Shown here in pieces: positions 14,030 through 23,128 of a stretch of 53,850 nucleotides of DNA. Numbering within the stretch: the stretch's first letter is position 1; every line of letters starts with the position of its first letter. This DNA is from Terriglobia bacterium. Its GTDB lineage: Bacteria > Acidobacteriota > Vicinamibacteria > Vicinamibacterales > CAVVIG01. A model generated the notes under the pieces. That model saw only the letters and a program-made list of their open reading frames with translations, was not told the origin of the DNA and did not search any database. The position numbers and the translations under genes were made by a program. The stretch covers positions 1 to 53,850 of the forward strand of contig JAIQFX010000024.1 in the NCBI GenBank assembly GCA_020073005.1, written 5' to 3'.

Positions 14030-16753
14030 CTAGAAGCTCAACACATACGACACGCCGAACACGTGCACCGAGTAGTTGAACGGCTGCTCGTTGCTCGGCA
14101 GGACGCCGCTCATCGATCCGAACTGCATCCCTTCGTACGCCCAGTCCGCCGACGTCATGCGCATGTAGGTGTACGCCAGATGGAGCGCCTGCGTGCTGGT
14201 GACCGCATATCGGCCGTTCACGCGCAGCTCGTAGGTGTCGGTCGAGACCGTCGGCAGCGCGGTGGCGCCGATGAAGAAGGCGGCGGTCGTGGTCGGAGCG
14301 GACCCTGGACCGATGAGCAGGTTGTTGGCCCAGTTCCCGCCCGTCACGTTGTTGTCCGAACGCGCGCGCGTCACGATGAAGTTGCCGTTCAGGTCGAGCT
14401 TCGTGTCCCACACTTCCTTGCCCATCAACGTGACGCCCACGGAGTTCACCTTGTCGATCCGGTCGGTGAACCAGTTGAGGCAGGGATCCAGCTTGTTGTT
14501 GTTGTTCCGCTGCAGCAGCGTCGTGAATCCATCGCAGCTGTTCCCGGACAAGCCCACGGTCGTCGCCAGCGCGCCCGCGAGCGTGGCGGCGTTGCTGTTC
14601 GTGGTGTAGGTGTTGCCCGCGCTGCCGGCCGTCAGATCCTCGTAGGTGTAGAACACGCTGAGGCTGAGGTCGGTCGCCACCGCGTACATCCCCTCGACGT
14701 TCGCGGCCCAGGTATTGGTGTCCTGCAGGCCGTAGATCGCGTCGGCGTAGTGATCCTTGTTGTAGTCGACGTTGCCCTGGAACGACAGCTCGTTGGTGGC
14801 CTGCCACGTCGCGGACGTGCGGACCTTGTTGCGATCGCGATCCGCCACGTAGTAGCGCCGCATACCCGGCAGCTCGCTGATCCGGTTGTTGTTCGCGTAC
14901 ATCGCGTTGGGCAGCGCGTTGTTGTTCGGGAAGAACACGTTCGCGTTCCCGGTCGTGACCGCGTAGGGGAGCGCGGGGCCCCATCCATTCCACCCGCTCG
15001 CGGTCATGAACGCGTACGCCGTCATGCCGCCGGTCGCCGTCGCCGGGCTGACGTTCGCGTACGGCACGAGCGCGAGGAACGCGTTCTCGTTGTAGCTGGG
15101 CGTCCGGCGCGCCGCGTACGTGTAGCCGACGCGGAACGTGAGTTCGTCGGTCGGCGTCGCGCGGTACTCGCCGCGCAGCGAGTGCTCGTTCGTGATCGCC
15201 GCGTCGGCGCAGCTGATCCAGGAGCTGTAGCAGTCGCGGTTGTTGCGCTCGTACTCGTAGGTGCCCTTCAGCCACTGGCGGCTGGGCAGCGCGAAGTCCG
15301 CTTCGCCGTTGGCCTGGTTCGTCTTCTTGCTGTAGGCCCGGTTCGCGTTCGCGTTCTGCGCGAGGACGGCGCCCAGTGGATTGTTCGGGCCGGCGACGAA
15401 GTTGGCGTTCGCGGTCGCCGCTTCGCCCGCGTCCGCGTACTGGAAGATGTGGATCGCCGTGCGGTTGTCGCGGTTGTCGTACTTGTATCCCGCAGTCACG
15501 GTCAGTCTCTTCGCCGGCTTGGCGTTGAACTTCGCGTTGAACGACTCGTTGACCACGAGGCCGTTCAACGAGCTCACCGGCACCACGGGCGTCGTGCTGT
15601 CCGTCAGGAACGAATCGTTCTGCGTGTTGCGCGCCACGGATCCGTTGACGACGAGCTTGGTCGTGGGCGAGAAGGTGACGCCGCCCGATCCGCTGACCTG
15701 ATGGAACTGGTTGCCCGGCGTGCTGCTCATCGTGTTGACGACCCCGGTGCCGAGATTGGCGGCGCCGGTGACGGTCGGTCCGGTCGCCCAGTTCTGCCAC
15801 TGCATGAACGGCACGTTGTTCGTGAAGATCGAGCCGTAGTACGCGGCCTGCGCGAACCCCTTCGCGCCGCGGAAGTTGAGGCGCAGATCGGTTTGATAGG
15901 TGTTGGTGTCGATGACATCCGGAAGAATCGTCGAGATATCGCCGCCCGTGCTCCTGGACACCGTGCCCATCGGCTTGACGCCGTCCTTGTGCTCGGGGCG
16001 GAACTCGCCGCTCACGCCCCAGCGCGGATCGAAGCTGTAGTCGAAGGCGGCGTCGAACTTGGTGCGCGTCGTGAAGAGGTTGTAGTTCTGAAATGTCGGG
16101 ACGTCGACGAGGCTCGCCGAGTTGACCGAGGAGATCTGGCTGGCCGTCGGCGTGAGCAGCCCCGTGAACGTCGGCGAGGTCGTCTGCGTGTTGAGGTACC
16201 GCGAGGTGCCAATCGCCGAGACGAGGCCCCTGACGCTCAGCACGTTGACGACATTGTTGGTCGCGGTGCTGCCCGCAACCGTGGGCACCTGCCATCCGCC
16301 CGGCAGCGTGAGGATGTTCGAGCCCGCGCCTTGAAGCGGCGTCTGGTAACTGTCGGATCGGTTCCGCCGCAGCTGATCGAAGCCGAAGTTGAGCCGGAAC
16401 ACGCCCTGCGCGCCGACCTCGCCGCTGAGGCTGCGCGTGTCCAACCCGAGATCGGCGCCCTTGATGCGCCACCGGAGCGCGCTGTCGGTGTCGTACGCCG
16501 CGCCGCCCCGCAGATCGAAGTGGCCGATCGCCAGGCCGCCCTTGTTCTGCAGCCCGTTGTACTCGCCGGCCTTGTACGCCCCGTCGGACACGTCAGTGCC
16601 GCCGACTTCGACGGTCCTGATCGGCGCCGTGGCCTCCTGCGCCGTCTGCGCCGCCGCGGTGCGCGCGCCCGCCGCCAGCGCGAGCGCGATGAGCGCGGCG
16701 CGTCCAGCCGTTTCCCAGACCGCCTTGGTGAATCCATTCGTGTGAGTGTTCAT
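14030..16753 (-). CDS. MtrB/PioB family outer-membrane beta-barrel protein
   Basis: The 907-residue protein has a signal peptide (about 12-35), long alternating amphipathic strands with aromatic girdles and a C-terminal Phe (VSYVLSF), the usual outer-membrane insertion signal. The N-terminal part (TVEVGGTDVSDGAYKAGEYN, KGADLGLDTRSL, FGFDQLRRNRSDSYQTPL) is the pattern of the decahaem-associated MtrB/PioB family. It is next to a decahaem cytochrome, as the family requires. These barrels sheathe an MtrA-type cytochrome so electrons can cross the outer membrane. The N-terminal CxxC seen in MtrB of metal-reducing Shewanella is absent. It is larger than Shewanella MtrB (about 700 residues). No MtrC-like surface cytochrome gene is in the window. 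Confidence 0.88.
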   Translation of the reverse strand: MNTHTNGFTKAVWETAGRAALIALALAAGARTAAAQTAQEATAPIRTVEVGGTDVSDGAYKAGEYNGLQNKGGLAIGHFDLRGGAAYDTDSALRWRIKGADLGLDTRSLSGEVGAQGVFRLNFGFDQLRRNRSDSYQTPLQGAGSNILTLPGGWQVPTVAGSTATNNVVNVLSVRGLVSAIGTSRYLNTQTTSPTFTGLLTPTASQISSVNSASLVDVPTFQNYNLFTTRTKFDAAFDYSFDPRWGVSGEFRPEHKDGVKPMGTVSRSTGGDISTILPDVIDTNTYQTDLRLNFRGAKGFAQAAYYGSIFTNNVPFMQWQNWATGPTVTGAANLGTGVVNTMSSTPGNQFHQVSGSGGVTFSPTTKLVVNGSVARNTQNDSFLTDSTTPVVPVSSLNGLVVNESFNAKFNAKPAKRLTVTAGYKYDNRDNRTAIHIFQYADAGEAATANANFVAGPNNPLGAVLAQNANANRAYSKKTNQANGEADFALPSRQWLKGTYEYERNNRDCYSSWISCADAAITNEHSLRGEYRATPTDELTFRVGYTYAARRTPSYNENAFLALVPYANVSPATATGGMTAYAFMTASGWNGWGPALPYAVTTGNANVFFPNNNALPNAMYANNNRISELPGMRRYYVADRDRNKVRTSATWQATNELSFQGNVDYNKDHYADAIYGLQDTNTWAANVEGMYAVATDLSLSVFYTYEDLTAGSAGNTYTTNSNAATLAGALATTVGLSGNSCDGFTTLLQRNNNNKLDPCLNWFTDRIDKVNSVGVTLMGKEVWDTKLDLNGNFIVTRARSDNNVTGGNWANNLLIGPGSAPTTTAAFFIGATALPTVSTDTYELRVNGRYAVTSTQALHLAYTYMRMTSADWAYEGMQFGSMSGVLPSNEQPFNYSVHVFGVSYVLSF

Positions 16754-16777
16754 GACTTCGTCCCCGAATGAATGGCG

Positions 16778-17764
16778 TCAGCGCTGGAATTTCGCGCCGG
16801 CCGGATGATTCGATCCATGGATCAACACGTGGCAGTTGAGACAGGCGCGCGCGCCCGCCTGCGCGCGCGGCGCCGCGGCGCCCGGCATCTGCTGGCCGTT
16901 GACGGTCGTCACGGTGCCGCCGTTGAGATTGGCGGCGCTGTTGACCTGATTGCCGTGGTCGCCGCTGTGGCAGTCCTGGCAGAGCCACGGCACGCGCGTC
17001 TTGAGCAGCGGCGCGTTCGCGGATCCGTGCGGGGTGTGGCAGTTGACGCAGCTGTCGACGACGGGCGCGTGCTCCCAGAGGAACGGTCCGCGCTTCTCGG
17101 CGTGGCACTGCGCGCAGGTCTCGTTGACGGTGTTCTTGACGAGGAGCGTCGGCCCGGTCGATCCGTGCGGGTTGTGGCAGTCCGAGCACGCCATCTTGGC
17201 GGTCGTGCCGAGGCCGCTGACCGCGAGCGGGTGCGACGAGATGCGCCGCGTCTGCGCGCGCTGCGCCTTGTGGCAGGTGAAGCAGACATCGGCCTGCGTC
17301 GCCTTGTTCAGCACCTTCTGATCGGGCACGTGGATGTTGTGGCAGTCGGTGCACGCGACGCCGCGCGCCTGATGCTGGCTGCCGGTCCAGTTCGCGCGCG
17401 GCAGCACCTTCGACTCGTGGCAGCCGAGGCACGAGGCGTTGCGGTCGTCGGCGGGCGACTTGTGCTTCGACGCCGCCGTGAAGACGACGTCGGGCGCCGT
17501 GCCCGGATCCTTGATGTGTGTGTCGCTCTGGCCGTGGCAATTCTGGCAGCCCGGCGCCCGCGAGTCGGCCCGGTTGCCGTGCCGCGTCAGGTAGATGGAA
17601 AAGATCTTCTTGGGAGACGAGGCGTCGTGGCAGGTCGTGCACACGGCGTCCTTCTCCAGAAGGGACTTCACGGTGCCCGTCTGCGGCGCGGGCGCGGCGG
17701 AGGCGGCCGCGACGCCGCCGAGCAGGATCGCGCAGACGCCTGCCAGTCGATACAAGCGCTTCAT
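16778..17764 (-). CDS. decahaem c-type cytochrome, MtrA/DmsE family
   Basis: This 328-residue protein has a signal peptide (MKRLYRLAGVCAILLGGVAA) and ten CxxCH sites: CTTCH, CQNCH, CLGCH, CTDCH, CFTCH, CSDCH, CAQCH, CVNCH, CQDCH and CLNCH. Most are followed or preceded by the NPHG / HNPHG-type histidines of the family. Length and haem number equal MtrA/PioA/DmsE. ATG at 17764 is chosen because GGGAG precedes it and the signal peptide then starts correctly; an open frame extends to 17869 through the control region. It is the first gene of the leftward operon. It is expected to lie inside the barrel encoded next and carry electrons across the outer membrane. Confidence 0.94.
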   Translation of the reverse strand: MKRLYRLAGVCAILLGGVAAASAAPAPQTGTVKSLLEKDAVCTTCHDASSPKKIFSIYLTRHGNRADSRAPGCQNCHGQSDTHIKDPGTAPDVVFTAASKHKSPADDRNASCLGCHESKVLPRANWTGSQHQARGVACTDCHNIHVPDQKVLNKATQADVCFTCHKAQRAQTRRISSHPLAVSGLGTTAKMACSDCHNPHGSTGPTLLVKNTVNETCAQCHAEKRGPFLWEHAPVVDSCVNCHTPHGSANAPLLKTRVPWLCQDCHSGDHGNQVNSAANLNGGTVTTVNGQQMPGAAAPRAQAGARACLNCHVLIHGSNHPAGAKFQR

Positions 17765-17805
17765 CGTTGTTCTCCCAGGCCTGGGCCCAGTCAGTGGTTG
17801 CCGGG

Positions 17806-17917
17806 ACATGACGCCACTATGGGCGGCGGGGATGAAACGACGATGAAAGTCCGGTGAAGGATTCTTCACCGGACTTTCATTTTGTTCTCATGCTCGCGGC
17901 GCATAGTGACGTCATGA
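17806..17917. promoter_or_regulatory. 112-bp symmetric divergent control region of the electron-transfer operons
   Basis: The two halves, centred on 17861.5, are inverted copies of each other with 43 of 54 positions equal. The inner arms (17843-17859 and 17864-17880) are perfect over 17 bp. Each half contains, reading outwards, CCGGACTTTCAT, a second TTTCAT or TCTCAT exactly 11 bp on (TCAT cores at 17877 and 17888 on the right; 17846 and 17835 leftwards), then after 10 bases CATAGT, a plausible -10 box, and then G/A-CGTCATG. A direct repeat with 11-bp period ending about 10 bases before the -10 is the classic activator layout of PhoB/OmpR regulators. It drives genes at 17764 (left) and 17947 (right). 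Confidence 0.75.
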
Positions 17918-17946
17918 CGCGTTCGACACGCACGAGGAGGTTGGTT

Positions 17947-18360
17947 ATGAAGAAGTGGTCACGCACGATCGTCGCAATGTTGCTGGCGACCGCGGCGGTC
18001 GCGGGACTGGTCCGCGCCGTGCGCGCCCAGCAGAAGGACGAACCGGTCGAGCCGCGCATCCTCGCCTACGACAAGGGGCCGGCGAAGATCGACGTCTCGA
18101 AGTACACGCCCGAGATGAAGACGAAGTACAAGGTCTTCGCGGAGAAGTGCAGCAAGTGCCACACCATCGCCCGCGCGATCAACTGCGAGTTCGCGCTCGA
18201 CGACGAGTGGGAGCGCTACGTGAAGCGGATGATGAACAAGGGCGGCACGATCATCTCCGCCGCCGAAGGCAAGCAGATCTTCGAGTTCCTCACGTACGAC
18301 TCGAAGATCCGCAAGAAGGCGCTCTACGACCAGAAGATGAAGGAAAGCGCAGCGAAGTAG
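17947..18360 (+). CDS. monohaem c-type cytochrome
   Basis: The 137-residue protein has a signal peptide (about 1-27, ending VRA), one haem site CSKCH near 66-70 and a C-terminal half rich in Lys and Met. WERYVKRMMNKGG offers a Met for the sixth ligand and is followed by the helix EGKQIFEFLTY. GAGGAGG lies upstream of the ATG. It is the first gene of the rightward operon. It is probably a soluble periplasmic carrier serving the membrane complex encoded downstream. Confidence 0.9.
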   Translation: MKKWSRTIVAMLLATAAVAGLVRAVRAQQKDEPVEPRILAYDKGPAKIDVSKYTPEMKTKYKVFAEKCSKCHTIARAINCEFALDDEWERYVKRMMNKGGTIISAAEGKQIFEFLTYDSKIRKKALYDQKMKESAAK

Positions 18361-18388
18361 ACGCCGCGGGCGTTCACAGGAGCCTCGC

Positions 18389-18874
18389 ATGCAACGCTAC
18401 GCCTTCCCCGTGATCGTGGCTGTGGTCGTGGCCGTCGTCTGGGTGTTCGCCCTCCCGCCGGCGCCGCTGGCGCAGCCGATCGCGTTCAATCACGCGAAGC
18501 ACGCGACCGTGGGCTGCGTCCTGTGCCATCAGGGCGCGGCCGCCGGCGCGCGCGCCGGCATTCCGCAGGCCGACACGTGCACGCGCTGCCACGCCACGGC
18601 GCCCGGCCGCGGGATCAGCGAGGCCGCGTGGACCGACATCACGTCCGGCAAACCGATCGCGTGGCTGCGGGTCACGCGCCTGCCGGACCACGTCGCGTTC
18701 TCGCACCGGCGGCACACGGGGGCCGGACAGCTCGCGTGCGCCTCGTGCCACGGTGACATGACGCAGCGGACGGCGCCGCCCGGGCGCGCACCCGTGCGCC
18801 TGGTGATGGACACGTGCCTCTCGTGCCACAAGCGCGAGGGCGCCAGCGAAGACTGCGCAGGGTGCCACCGATGA
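18389..18874 (+). CDS. pentahaem c-type cytochrome, QrcA/ActA-like subunit
   Basis: The 161-residue protein has an N-terminal membrane anchor (5-27) and five CxxCH sites (CVLCH, CTRCH, CASCH, CLSCH, CAGCH). FNHAKH and FSHRRH, the His ligands typical of class III/c7 cytochromes, lie upstream of the haem sites. In the Qrc complex and in alternative complex III a multihaem cytochrome of this kind is encoded with a molybdopterin-fold subunit, FeS subunit and NrfD subunit. Exactly those genes follow. The last codons overlap the next gene as ATGA, indicating translational coupling. Confidence 0.88.
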   Translation: MQRYAFPVIVAVVVAVVWVFALPPAPLAQPIAFNHAKHATVGCVLCHQGAAAGARAGIPQADTCTRCHATAPGRGISEAAWTDITSGKPIAWLRVTRLPDHVAFSHRRHTGAGQLACASCHGDMTQRTAPPGRAPVRLVMDTCLSCHKREGASEDCAGCHR

Positions 18875-21093
18875 GCGACGGGCCTTCTCGACGCGACTTC
18901 CTCGTCTACAGCGGCGCGGCCGTCGCGGGCGTCACGCTCGGCGAGACCGGCCGCCGCTGGCGCGCGAGCCTCGACTCGAGCGCGGCCGGCTGGCGCGCGC
19001 GCGCCGTCGACACGTACGCGAACTCCGTCTGCCGCGAGTGCGCCGCGGGCTGCGGCATCCGCGTCCGCCTCGTCGACGACGTGCCCGTGAAGATCGACGG
19101 CAATCCGCTCTGCCCGATCGCGCGCGGCCGGTTGTGCGCGAAGGGCCAGGCGGCGCTCGAGTCGTACTTCGATCCGGATCGGCTCGTCGGTCCGGCGCAT
19201 CGCATCGTGCGCGGCGGTCCGGCGCGCTGGGAGCCGCTGCCGTGGAAGGATGCCGTCGCGCTCGCGGCCGATCGGCTCAAGCGCGCCGCGGGCACGCAGG
19301 ACGGCATCATCGCCGTGGCGACCGCGGATCGCGGGCCCGAAGCTGACGCGTGGACGCGCGTCTGGCGCGCGGCCGGCGCGCGCCTCGTGTGGACGCCGCG
19401 GCCCACCGCCGATCATCTGCGCCCGCGCCTGAAAAATCTGACGGGCGCCGAGGCGGATCCAATCTTCGACGTCGAACACGCGAGCTACGTGCTCTCGTTC
19501 GGCGCGGCGCTCGCCGACGACTGGCTGTCCGGCGTCTGGGCGCAGCGCAGCTTCGGCCGGTTCCGCCGCGGCGCGGGCTCGAACCGCGGCCGCCTGGTGC
19601 ACATCGACGGCCGTCGATCGATGACCGCGCGCAAGGCCGACGAGTGGCTGGCCGTGGCGCCCGATCGACAGACGGCGCTGGCCTACGGCATCGCGTCGAT
19701 TCTGTTTCGCGAGAACCGCGTCGATCGCGATCGGCTCGCGCCGTTCGCCGGCAATCTCGCGACGTTCGAGCATCAGCTCCTGACGTACTACACGCCAGAC
19801 AACGTCTCGAGCGAGACCGGCGTGCCCGTCGTCACGATCCTGCGCCTGGCGCGCGAGCTCGTCGCGACGCCGCGGCCGCTCGTCGTCGTGGACGCGAGCG
19901 CCGGCGCGGCGCTCGTCGACGCGGTCTTCGCGCTCGACGTGCTCATCGGCGCGCTCGATCGGCGCGGGGGCGTGTTCGGCAAGGGCGGCGATCCGCTGCC
20001 CGAGCGCGACGATGCCCCCACCGTGCTGCGCGACGTCGCGGACGGCCGCATCCACCCGAGCGCGCTCGTCTTCGCCGACAGCTCGGCGCTGCGCGTCCTC
20101 GGCGGACCGAATCGTCCAGAGGCGCTCGCCGAGCACGTGCCGTTCGTCATCAGCCTCTCGCCGTACGTCGACGAAGTCGCCGCGATCGCCGATCTGATTC
20201 TGCCGACCGACGTGCCGCTCGAGAGCTGGCACGCGGTGACGCCGGCGGCGGCGATGGGCGCCGAGATCGTGCCGGTCGCCGCGCCGGCCGTGAAGCGCCG
20301 GCTCGACACGCAGGACAAGGGCGCGGTCCTCTGCTCGCTGGCGTCCGCGCTCGGCGGCGCCGCCGCGGAGGCGTGCTCGTGGAAGTCGTCGGAGGATTTG
20401 ATTCGGATCGAAGTGAAGCGCCTCGCCGGCGCCCGGCGCGGCACGCCGTACGTCTCGACCTACGAGACCGAATGGATGCAACAGCTGGAATCCGGCGGCT
20501 GGTGGGCGCAGGCGGCCGAATCCGGCGCCGCGTTTTCCGAACGCGTGCTCGCCGCCGGCGGCTGGGTCGATCCGTTCTTCGACGCGAGTCAGTTGACGGA
20601 AGCGCTGCGCGTGGGACGCGGCTTGTCGTTCCCGTTGCCCGAGGCGCTGCCCGGCACGCAGCCCGCCGGCCGCGGGGCGGGCCCCGGCGCCACGGCAGTC
20701 GAGCCGCCCGATCCGCGATTCCCGGTCGCGCTCGTCGCGTTTCAGCCATCGGTGGCGGCGACCTCCGGCAACGCGAATCAGCCCGCGCTGTTCGAGCTGC
20801 TGGGACAGCCGGAAAGCCTGCCGTGGTCGCTCTGGGTGGAAATCGGATCGGAGCTCGCCGAGCGCCTGGACATCCACGAGCGCACGCGCGTGCGGCTGAC
20901 GTCGGCGCACGACTCGCTCGACGTGATCGCCGTGCGCGTGAACGGCATGCCGGCCGGCGTGGCCGCGCTGTCGATCGTGCCCGGCGCGCGGACCAACGGC
21001 CGCTGGTCGAAGTTGATTGGGAAGGATCCGCGCCAGCTCTGGGGCAACGACTCGGCCGCGCGCGCGTGCGCGGTCCGGATCACGCGGGTATAA
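18871..21093 (+). CDS. Tat-exported molybdopterin oxidoreductase family subunit, QrcB/ActB-like
   Basis: The 740-residue protein has a twin-arginine signal (SRRDFLVYSGAAVAG, residues 6-20). A [4Fe-4S] motif follows at Cys54, Cys57, Cys61 and Cys89, and then the large molybdopterin-fold region. A C-terminal domain contains the family stretch with TSGNANQPALFELLG. The place where active enzymes offer a Ser, Cys, Sec or Asp ligand to Mo (after a GSNP-like loop) reads SFGAALADDWLSGVWAQRS, with no recognisable GSNP. Together with the neighbours this suggests a structural, possibly Mo-free subunit as in QrcB. The ATG overlaps the upstream stop. A true reductase with a divergent site cannot be excluded. 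Confidence 0.85.
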   Translation: MSDGPSRRDFLVYSGAAVAGVTLGETGRRWRASLDSSAAGWRARAVDTYANSVCRECAAGCGIRVRLVDDVPVKIDGNPLCPIARGRLCAKGQAALESYFDPDRLVGPAHRIVRGGPARWEPLPWKDAVALAADRLKRAAGTQDGIIAVATADRGPEADAWTRVWRAAGARLVWTPRPTADHLRPRLKNLTGAEADPIFDVEHASYVLSFGAALADDWLSGVWAQRSFGRFRRGAGSNRGRLVHIDGRRSMTARKADEWLAVAPDRQTALAYGIASILFRENRVDRDRLAPFAGNLATFEHQLLTYYTPDNVSSETGVPVVTILRLARELVATPRPLVVVDASAGAALVDAVFALDVLIGALDRRGGVFGKGGDPLPERDDAPTVLRDVADGRIHPSALVFADSSALRVLGGPNRPEALAEHVPFVISLSPYVDEVAAIADLILPTDVPLESWHAVTPAAAMGAEIVPVAAPAVKRRLDTQDKGAVLCSLASALGGAAAEACSWKSSEDLIRIEVKRLAGARRGTPYVSTYETEWMQQLESGGWWAQAAESGAAFSERVLAAGGWVDPFFDASQLTEALRVGRGLSFPLPEALPGTQPAGRGAGPGATAVEPPDPRFPVALVAFQPSVAATSGNANQPALFELLGQPESLPWSLWVEIGSELAERLDIHERTRVRLTSAHDSLDVIAVRVNGMPAGVAALSIVPGARTNGRWSKLIGKDPRQLWGNDSAARACAVRITRV

Positions 21094-21105
21094 CGGAGGC
21101 AGGCA

Positions 21106-21783
21106 ATGGCGCGCTGGGGTCTCGTCATCGATCTCGATAGATGCACCGGCTGTCAGGCGTGTGTCGTCGCCTGCAAGCACGAGAACAACCTGCCGTTCTC
21201 GACGCCGGAGACGGCCGACGTGGGCCGCATGATGACGTGGATCGGGCTCGTGAACGCCGAGCTGCCCGGCAGGCCCGGGCCGTCGGCGCTGCCGCTCATG
21301 TGCCAGCAGTGCGATCGGCCGCCGTGCACGGACGTGTGTCCGACGAGCGCGACGTATCTCAATCCCGAAGGCATCGTCGCGCAGATCTATCCGCGGTGCA
21401 TCGGGTGCCGCTACTGCACCAACGCGTGCCCGTACGCCGTCAAGATTTTCAACTGGACGACGCCGGAGTGGCCCGAGTCGATGGCCGAGATGCACAACCC
21501 GGACGTCTCGCAGCGGCCCAAGGGCGTCGTCGAGAAGTGCACGTTCTGCCATCACCGGCTGATCACCGCGCGCGAGAAGGCGCGCGCCGCCGGCCGCGAT
21601 CTGGCGCCCGAGGATTACGTGCCCGCCTGCGTCCAGATCTGTCCGGCGGAAGCGATGGTCTTCGGCGATCTCAGCGATCCGCACAGCGACGTGGCCGCGC
21701 TCGCCGGCGGCCCGCGCGCGTTCAGGTGGATGGAAGAGCTCGGCACGCAACCGAAAGTGATCTACCTCCGCGAAGGGGAATGA
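21106..21783 (+). CDS. four-cluster ferredoxin subunit, QrcC-like
   Basis: This 225-residue protein has four cysteine groups for four [4Fe-4S] clusters: CTGCQACVVAC near 13-23, CQQC-x4-C-x3-CP near 67-79, CIGCRYCTNACP near 99-110, and CTFCHHR with a later CVQICP. There is no signal peptide, so it is expected to be exported with the Tat-borne partner, as in related complexes. It passes electrons between the MoCo-fold subunit and the membrane subunit. It sits 12 bases after the upstream gene and one base before the next. Confidence 0.95.
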   Translation: MARWGLVIDLDRCTGCQACVVACKHENNLPFSTPETADVGRMMTWIGLVNAELPGRPGPSALPLMCQQCDRPPCTDVCPTSATYLNPEGIVAQIYPRCIGCRYCTNACPYAVKIFNWTTPEWPESMAEMHNPDVSQRPKGVVEKCTFCHHRLITAREKARAAGRDLAPEDYVPACVQICPAEAMVFGDLSDPHSDVAALAGGPRAFRWMEELGTQPKVIYLREGE

Positions 21784-21784
21784 G

Positions 21785-23128
21785 ATGAGCGACAGCCCTG
21801 GCAGCCCTGGCAGCAACGACAGCAACGCCACGCACGCGCCGGTCATCAACGCGATCCTCACGGTCGGACCCTCGTTCCGCCGGTGGGCCGCGGCGCTCGC
21901 CGCCGTCATCGTGTGGGCCGGCATCGCCTGGACCTGGCAGCTGTACCACGGCCTCGGCGCGACGCACCTCGGGCGTCCGATCTACTGGGGCCTCTACATC
22001 ACGAACTTCGTGTTCTTCATCGGCGTGTCGCACGCCGGGACTCTGATCTCGGCCATCCTGCGGATCGTGCAGGCCGAATGGCGCCGGCCGATCACGCGGA
22101 TGGCCGAGGTCATCACCGTGCTGGTGCTGTTCTTCGGCGTCGGCAACGTGCTGCTCGATCTCGGGCGGCCGGACCGCGCGCTGAACGTCCTGCTGCATCC
22201 GCACCTGCGCTCGCCGCTGCTGTGGGACGTCTCGAGCATCACGGTCTACCTGACCGCGTCGTCGATCTATTTGTTCATCCCGTTGATCCCCGACATCGCG
22301 CGCATGCGCGATCTGACGACGGGCTGGCGGCACAAGCTGTACTCGCGCCTCTCGCTCGGATGGACGGGCACGCCGCAGCAATGGCATCGACTGGAGCGCG
22401 CCATCGGCTTCATGGCGATCCTCGTGATCCCGATCGCCGTGTCCGTGCACACGGTCGTGTCGTGGGTGTTCGCGATGACGATTCAGCCGATGTGGCACTC
22501 GACGATCTTCGGGCCGTACTTCGTCGTCGGCGCCATCTTCTCCGGCATCGCCGCGATCATCACCGCGATGGTCATCGTGCGGAAGGTCTACGGCCTCGAG
22601 CGCTACCTGACCGAGGAGCATTTCAACAACCTGGGCCTGCTGCTCCTCGTGATGGCGTGCCTCTGGTTCTACTTCACGTTCGCGGAGTACCTGACGACGT
22701 GGTACGGGCACGAGCCGCGCGAGCTGGCCGTGTTCAATTCGAAGATCTCGGGCCCGTTCGCGCCGTTCTTCTGGACGATGTTCATCTGCTGTTTCGTCGT
22801 GCCGTTCACGATTCTGGCGAATCCGCACACGCGGACGATCAAGGGGACGCTCATCGCGTCGATCTTCGTGAACATCGGGATGTGGCTCGAGCGGTTCACG
22901 ATCGTCGTGCCGTCGCTGTCCAATCCGCGCGCGCCGGTGATGACGTTCGGCTACTGGCCGAGCTGGGTCGAGTGGTCGCTGATGGCCGGGTGCTTCGCCG
23001 CCTTCGCGCTGCTGTACATGGGATTCACCAAGCTGTTCCCGATCGTGTCGCTCTGGGAGCTGGAGCCGGTGCCTGAAGCGCACGCGCCGGCCGCGGCGCC
23101 CACACTTCAGCCGGCGGAGGCCTCATGA
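21785..23128 (+). CDS. NrfD-type integral membrane subunit, QrcD/ActC-like
   Basis: The 447-residue protein has about ten membrane helices. It shows SHAGTLISAILR in an early helix and MWHSTIFGPYFVVGAIFSG near 235-255, a pattern I associate with ActC/QrcD rather than short NrfD proteins. The family holds the quinone site and contacts the FeS subunit. The N-terminus starts with a repetitive Gly/Ser/Asn stretch (SPGSPGSNDSN). The gene overlaps the next as ATGA. Together with the three preceding genes it should form a membrane complex that exchanges electrons between quinones and periplasmic cytochromes. Confidence 0.92.
   Translation: MSDSPGSPGSNDSNATHAPVINAILTVGPSFRRWAAALAAVIVWAGIAWTWQLYHGLGATHLGRPIYWGLYITNFVFFIGVSHAGTLISAILRIVQAEWRRPITRMAEVITVLVLFFGVGNVLLDLGRPDRALNVLLHPHLRSPLLWDVSSITVYLTASSIYLFIPLIPDIARMRDLTTGWRHKLYSRLSLGWTGTPQQWHRLERAIGFMAILVIPIAVSVHTVVSWVFAMTIQPMWHSTIFGPYFVVGAIFSGIAAIITAMVIVRKVYGLERYLTEEHFNNLGLLLLVMACLWFYFTFAEYLTTWYGHEPRELAVFNSKISGPFAPFFWTMFICCFVVPFTILANPHTRTIKGTLIASIFVNIGMWLERFTIVVPSLSNPRAPVMTFGYWPSWVEWSLMAGCFAAFALLYMGFTKLFPIVSLWELEPVPEAHAPAAAPTLQPAEAS

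Noticed and set aside
14063-16771. Plus-strand open frame of 902 codons opposite the MtrB-like gene
   Set aside because: The minus-strand product has a signal peptide, barrel strands and a C-terminal Phe; the plus-strand product has only Arg/Val/Ala-rich text.
17854-17946. N-terminal extension of the monohaem cytochrome gene into the control region
   Set aside because: It would translate the palindrome. ATG at 17947 has GAGGAGG upstream and starts a proper signal peptide.
18529-21924. Minus-strand open frame of 1131 codons across the cytochrome and MoCo-fold genes
   Set aside because: It is the complement of well-supported coding genes, has Arg/Ala-rich composition and no family motif. Long antisense frames are expected at this GC content.
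18389-23128. Canonical alternative complex III or Nrf nitrite reductase operon
   Set aside because: ActD, ActE and ActF genes are missing and the MoCo and FeS parts are separate genes, unlike ActB. No NrfA-like catalytic cytochrome with a CxxCK site is present.
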